Shown here: positions 7,302-10,244 of the stretch, in pieces
Layout of the letters: every line of letters begins with the position of its first letter
How positions within the stretch are numbered: position 1 is the stretch's first letter
Source: JACDDK01 sp035689095
GTDB lineage: Bacteria; Actinomycetota; Rubrobacteria; Rubrobacterales; Rubrobacteraceae
Length of the DNA stretch: 10,244 nucleotides
NCBI GenBank assembly: GCA_035689095.1
Contig: DASSMB010000255.1
Span: forward strand, 1 to 10,244
Reading direction: 5' to 3'
The notes under the pieces: generated by a model
What the model was told of the DNA's origin: nothing
The model's database searches: none
What the model saw: only the letters and a program-made list of their open reading frames with translations
Made by a program: the position numbers and the translations under genes

Positions 7302-7754
7302 CTAGACTGGCAGGTACTCCGGGGTGTCCGGGAGGTCGGTGCCGGGCAGGGCGTCGTGGCGGGCCTGGAACCAGCGGCCCAGCGGCGTTCGCGCTCCAGC
7401 CTCGTCGGCGGCCTGCCCGAGCCCGGCGCGCAACTCGTGCAGCACGAGCGGGCGTTCACCGTAGGAGATCATCTCAAGCTCGGCGACGACAGCGGCATCC
7501 ACGAACTCTCCCCAGCGGGCCGCCGCCGGGTCTTCGGGACCGGGCGGCGCAGCGAAGGCGTCTTTGATCTCGTCCGGCAACGGCGTGGGCTCGACCACCT
7601 GCGCGCGGGCCGGGACGAGCGGCGCGTCAGCTTCCGCGAGATAGCGTCGGGCGGCGAAGAGGAGAAGCCGGGACGGCATGCTCCGCTTGCTCCACGAGGT
7701 AGCCACCGCCTCCCAGTCCACGAAAGATCCACCGAAGAGTTCATCCAGATTCAT
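7302..7754 (-). CDS. Hypothetical protein (150 aa) between PBP and malic enzyme genes
   Basis: I do not recognise the family. It opens MNLDELFGGSFVDWEAVATSWSKRSMPSRLLLFAARRYLAEAD, which looks helical and amphipathic. A Pro/Glu-rich linker follows (VVEPTPLPDEIKDAFAAPPGPEDPAAARW). A second helical part is WGEFVDAAVVAELEMISYGERPLVLHELRAGLGQAADEAG, and the C-terminus is Pro/Asp-rich (LPGTDLPDTPEYLPV). No signal peptide, membrane helix or cysteine pair is visible, so it is probably cytoplasmic. I chose the ATG at 7754. A GTG at 7778 would add MDPWYKAA, but that would place the TATAAA hexamer inside the coding region. The gene starts 40 bases after the PBP stop on the same strand with no visible terminator, so it may be read with the PBP gene. 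Function is unknown. Confidence 0.75.
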   Translation of the reverse strand: MNLDELFGGSFVDWEAVATSWSKRSMPSRLLLFAARRYLAEADAPLVPARAQVVEPTPLPDEIKDAFAAPPGPEDPAAARWGEFVDAAVVAELEMISYGERPLVLHELRAGLGQAADEAGARTPLGRWFQARHDALPGTDLPDTPEYLPV

Positions 7755-7760
7755 GGCAGC

Positions 7761-7766
7761 TTTATA
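7761..7766 (-). promoter_or_regulatory. -10-like TATAAA six bases before the ATG of the 150-aa gene
   Basis: On the minus strand TATAAA is followed by six bases and then the ATG at 7754, with no Shine-Dalgarno sequence. Spacing matches the leaderless pattern seen at other genes here, but the last base is A rather than the conserved T, and no -35 is visible. Transcription from the upstream PBP gene would also serve. Confidence 0.3.
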
Positions 7767-7794
7767 CCACGGGTCCACGGCAGGCCTGGCGAGT

Positions 7795-9738
7795 CTAGTT
7801 ATTGACTTGGACGTAGGTGAAATCGCTCAGGTCCGGCTGAGTAAAGTCGAGGACGGGGTCTTCTTTCGTAGCCTGCGTCATGTACTCGGACCAGAGGTCG
7901 AGGGGCAGCGTCTCTCCGTTTACCTCGCTCAGTCCGTGAACGCCCACCATCGGGCGCCGGCCCTCGGGATATCCGACCCAGACGGCCGTGGAGAGACGGG
8001 GCGTGTAGCCGACGTACCAGGCGTCCACGAAGTCGTCGGTGGTCCCGGTCTTGCCGGCGGAGGGATGCCCCGTCTCATCGTCGAGGTCGTGGAAGCGCGA
8101 GGCGGTCCCGGACTTCACGACGCCGCGCAGCACCTGCGTCACCGCCGCCGCCTCGTTGCCGGAGAGCACGCGCCGCCCGCTCACGCGATGGTCATAGTCA
8201 GCCGCGCTCTTCCCGAAGTTTTCGCGATCCACGCGCTCGACGGCGTATGGCTCACGGTAGATGCCGCCTCCTGCGAGCGTGGCGTAGGCCGAGGCCATGT
8301 CCAGAGGGCTCACGCCCACGGCGAGCCCTCCGATGGCGGTCGATGGGTAAGGGTCCACCTGCTCTCTTATACCTAGGTTCTCCGCCATTGCTGAAACGTT
8401 CCCGTACCCGATATCGCGGGCGAGACGCACGAAGACGGTGTTGTCCGACTCCGCCATGGCGTTGTAGAGGGAGATCTGGCCGCGCTGGATAAAGTCGTAG
8501 TTGTCTATGACGTAGCTCTTGCCCCCGAAGTCCAGCGCAAGCTCCTGCGAGAGATACGTAGACTCCGGCGAGATGCCCTTGTGAATGGCCGCCGCGAGCA
8601 CGAACGGCTTGAACGCGCTCCCCGGCTGCCGCCGGGCGTCGAGGGCCAGGTTGAAGTCGTCCTTCTGGCCCGCGAGAGCCCGGATCGCCCCGTTCTGCGG
8701 CTCGACCGTAACGATAGCCGCGGACGGGTCGGTTGTCTCCGGGAGGGTGTCTTCGGCGGACACGACGGCCTCCCTCTGCAGGTCCGGGTCCAGGGTGGTG
8801 TAGATCCTGAGTCCGCCTTCCTTCAGGGTATCCGCGCCCATGTTCTGCTGGACTTCGCGCCGCACTTTCTCAAGGAACGGTCTGTAGGCTGGGTCTTCGG
8901 GCTCGGGCGGCGGCGCGAACTTCAGGGAGGCGGCGCGGGCACTGCGGTACTCTCCCTTTGTTATGAGTCCCTGGGTCCGCATCAGGTCCAGGACCTCGTT
9001 GCGGCGCCTCACGGCCAGGCTCACGTCTCCGGAGGCGTAGGTGGACGGAGCGTGCAGGAACCCGGCCAGGGCGGCGGACTCCGAGAGGGTGAGCTGGCGG
9101 GCGTCCTTGTGGAAGTAACGCTCGGCGGCCTTCTCTGCGCCGTAGGCCCCATCACCGAAGTACACGGTGTTCAGGTAGGCGGTCAGGATCTCCTTCTTGC
9201 TGTGCTCCCGCTCGTAGGCGAAGGCGAGCGAGGACTGGGAGAAGCGCCGCCAGAACGAGACCTCCATCCGGTCCTCCTCCGGGATGAAGAGGTTCTTCAT
9301 GAGCTGCTCGGTTATGGTCGAACCGCCCTCCTTCACCTTCCTGGCGCGCGCGTCGATCCAGGCCGCCCGCGCCACGCCTTCGAGGTCCACGCCGAAGTGG
9401 TCGTAGAACCTGCGATCCTCGACGGCCACTACCGCGCGCGGCAGATACTTCCCGAGCCTGTCAGGTCCGACGGTCTCCCGGCTCTGCGCGGCCGTGAACT
9501 CCCCGATCCTGTCCCCGTTGACGTCGTAGACGTAGGAGTCCTGAGCGAGGTCCGGATAGCGCTGATGGATCTGTCCCTCGTACTTCTGCACTACGAGCAG
9601 ATACAGTCCAGTAACGAGGACCAGGGCGGTCACGGAGAGGATTATGGTGAGGTTGAAGAGCGCCCGGAGTGCGCGGACGACGAAGCCCTTGCGAGGCTTT
9701 GCCGTCGCCTTCTTGCTGGTTTGAAAGAAGCTGTTCAC
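7795..9738 (-). CDS. Class A penicillin-binding protein (PBP1A family)
   Basis: A 647-residue bifunctional enzyme that polymerises lipid II into glycan strands and cross-links the peptides outside the membrane. A basic cytoplasmic N-terminus (KKATAKPRKGFVVRALR) precedes a transmembrane anchor at about 28-50. The GT51 glycosyltransferase domain has AVEDRRFYDHFGVD with catalytic Glu107, GGSTITEQLMKN with Glu144, and KKEILTAYLNTVYFGDGAYGAEKAA (181-205). The transpeptidase domain has the active-site SAFK (Ser374, Lys377), SDN (431-433) and KTGTTDDF (563-570). All catalytic motifs are intact. The protein ends about 80 residues after KTG, with no PASTA or other C-terminal extension, so it is a compact member. 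The start is GTG at 9738, with GAGGTG eight bases upstream (9747-9752). It is divergent from the gene at 9884. Confidence 0.96.
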   Translation of the reverse strand: MNSFFQTSKKATAKPRKGFVVRALRALFNLTIILSVTALVLVTGLYLLVVQKYEGQIHQRYPDLAQDSYVYDVNGDRIGEFTAAQSRETVGPDRLGKYLPRAVVAVEDRRFYDHFGVDLEGVARAAWIDARARKVKEGGSTITEQLMKNLFIPEEDRMEVSFWRRFSQSSLAFAYEREHSKKEILTAYLNTVYFGDGAYGAEKAAERYFHKDARQLTLSESAALAGFLHAPSTYASGDVSLAVRRRNEVLDLMRTQGLITKGEYRSARAASLKFAPPPEPEDPAYRPFLEKVRREVQQNMGADTLKEGGLRIYTTLDPDLQREAVVSAEDTLPETTDPSAAIVTVEPQNGAIRALAGQKDDFNLALDARRQPGSAFKPFVLAAAIHKGISPESTYLSQELALDFGGKSYVIDNYDFIQRGQISLYNAMAESDNTVFVRLARDIGYGNVSAMAENLGIREQVDPYPSTAIGGLAVGVSPLDMASAYATLAGGGIYREPYAVERVDRENFGKSAADYDHRVSGRRVLSGNEAAAVTQVLRGVVKSGTASRFHDLDDETGHPSAGKTGTTDDFVDAWYVGYTPRLSTAVWVGYPEGRRPMVGVHGLSEVNGETLPLDLWSEYMTQATKEDPVLDFTQPDLSDFTYVQVNN

Positions 9739-9774
9739 TGATCTAGCACCTCAGTCTACCGCAAGCGGCTACAC

Positions 9775-9804
9775 ACGATACGAGCGCACGAGATACCCTG
9801 TCAC
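9775..9804 (-). promoter_or_regulatory. Candidate sigma-70 promoter GTGACA-N18-TATCGT for the PBP gene
   Basis: On the minus strand GTGACA (9804-9799; 5 of 6 to TTGACA) and TATCGT (9780-9775; 4 of 6) are separated by 18 bases. Transcription would start near 9768, giving a leader of about 30 bases containing GAGGTG. A second -10-like hexamer, TAGACT (9758-9753), lies closer to the start but lacks a -35. Confidence 0.45.
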
Positions 9805-9861
9805 TAGCGCATTCCGGCGCTTCATATGGCGCGGGACGGTTCGCTGAGGACGCAACCGCGC

Positions 9862-9883
9862 GGGCGCGTGTTAGGATGCGCCC
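9862..9883 (+). promoter_or_regulatory. -10-like TAGGAT inside a GGGCGC/GCGCCC palindrome, just before an ATG
   Basis: TAGGAT (9872-9877) is followed by exactly six bases and the ATG at 9884, the leaderless spacing. It lies within a perfect inverted repeat, GGGCGC (9862-9867), N10, GCGCCC (9878-9883), whose right arm touches the start codon. If transcription starts at the ATG the palindrome is not transcribed and could be an operator. AGGAT could instead serve as a weak Shine-Dalgarno. Confidence 0.4.
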
Positions 9884-10195
9884 ATGCCAGAGCTGATCTG
9901 CACGGCCCGGCGCATCGGCGACTACGAGAGCCGCACCGAAGAGTACGAGTTGCTATTCTCTGTTGGGGAGGCGCCCCCTCGGGAGCTTCAGGTACGGTAT
10001 CAGGCGGCGCGCGCCTACGAGATCAACGCCGCTCTCGACTCGGCCACCGAGACCGCCCGAGCCGCGATCTCGGACGCGCACCCCAACCTGTCCGGCAAGC
10101 CGACCGACGAAGCCCTCGCCAAGTTCGCCTGGCGCGCCGTCCAGTCGGTAAAGTACGACGAAGGCGCGTCGAAGACCTCGGCGTTGGAGATATAA
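9884..10195 (+). CDS. Hypothetical protein (103 aa)
   Basis: I do not recognise the family. The sequence begins MPELICTARRIGDYESRTEEYELLFSVGEAPPRELQVRY, which could form beta strands, and continues with a helical, Ala-rich part (AARAYEINAALDSATETARAAISDAHPNL, then TDEALAKFAWRAVQSVKYDEGA). There is one cysteine (Cys6), and no membrane segment or signal peptide. Composition is balanced and unlike the Arg/Pro-rich overlapping frames, which supports a real gene. The ATG at 9884 is the first in frame after the palindromic -10 region. A perfect 16-bp hairpin begins ten bases after the stop, so it is probably a single-gene transcript, divergent from the PBP gene. Function is unknown; I see no enzymatic motif. 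Confidence 0.7.
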   Translation: MPELICTARRIGDYESRTEEYELLFSVGEAPPRELQVRYQAARAYEINAALDSATETARAAISDAHPNLSGKPTDEALAKFAWRAVQSVKYDEGASKTSALEI

Positions 10196-10205
10196 GCGTC
10201 GCGGA

Positions 10206-10244
10206 AGTCTCAGCGCCCCGGTGGTAAGCCGGGGCGCTGAGACT
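10206..10244 (+). terminator. Hairpin, likely intrinsic terminator (cut by window end)
   Basis: AGTCTCAGCGCCCCGG (10206-10221) and its exact reverse complement (10229-10244) form a 16-bp stem with the 7-base loop TGGTAAG, starting ten bases after the stop at 10195. The window ends on the last stem base, so a following T-run cannot be seen. It could also end a gene arriving from the other side. Confidence 0.75.

Noticed and set aside
8581..9741. 386-codon open frame on the plus strand
   Set aside because: Antisense shadow of the PBP gene; low-complexity translation without recognisable motifs.
9826..10227. 133-codon plus-strand frame overlapping the 9884 gene
   Set aside because: Very Arg-rich product that runs into the terminator hairpin; the 9884 frame has normal protein composition and stops just before the hairpin.

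Overview
The window is ordinary chromosomal DNA of a high-GC bacterium. It is tightly packed, with no gene-free stretch over about 200 bases and no insertion sequence, phage gene, tRNA, rRNA or CRISPR array. Family content, GTG/TTG-type starts, frequent ATA isoleucine codons despite high GC, and several start codons placed directly after a -10-like hexamer suggest an actinobacterium, possibly Rubrobacter-like. The genus is inference from style, not from a marker gene.

Layout. Positions 1-1564 (+): the last codons of an ABC-2 exporter ATPase, its six-helix permease (overlapping by one base) and a GNAT acetyltransferase, probably one operon. Positions 1604-3139 (-): a membrane-anchored alpha/beta hydrolase with an Asp-type nucleophile elbow and a tail of about 200 charged, low-complexity residues. 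Positions 3270-3491 and 3626-3952 (-): a small membrane protein and an orphan protein with two CxxC motifs. Positions 4146-5438 (+): a type II NADH dehydrogenase-like flavoprotein. It converges, with overlapping stop codons, on a thioredoxin-like [2Fe-2S] ferredoxin (5435-5701, -) whose fourth expected cluster ligand is His instead of Cys. Positions 5767-7212 (-): malic enzyme with an N-terminal ACT domain. Positions 7302-7754 (-): an orphan soluble protein. Positions 7795-9738 (-): a class A penicillin-binding protein. Positions 9884-10195 (+): a small orphan protein followed by a perfect 16-bp hairpin at the window edge.

How they fit together. The window is mainly housekeeping: export, cell-wall synthesis, NADH-linked redox and C4/C3 carbon metabolism. 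The NDH-2-like enzyme, the ferredoxin and the NAD(H)-linked malic enzyme sit together and could share redox metabolism, but only the convergent arrangement is visible. No multi-gene novel system is evident. The points most worth a second look are the Cys-to-His ferredoxin, the hydrolase architecture, the CxxC orphan with its structured leader, a recurring TAnnnT-N6/7-ATG start signature, and two compact operator-like repeat arrangements.
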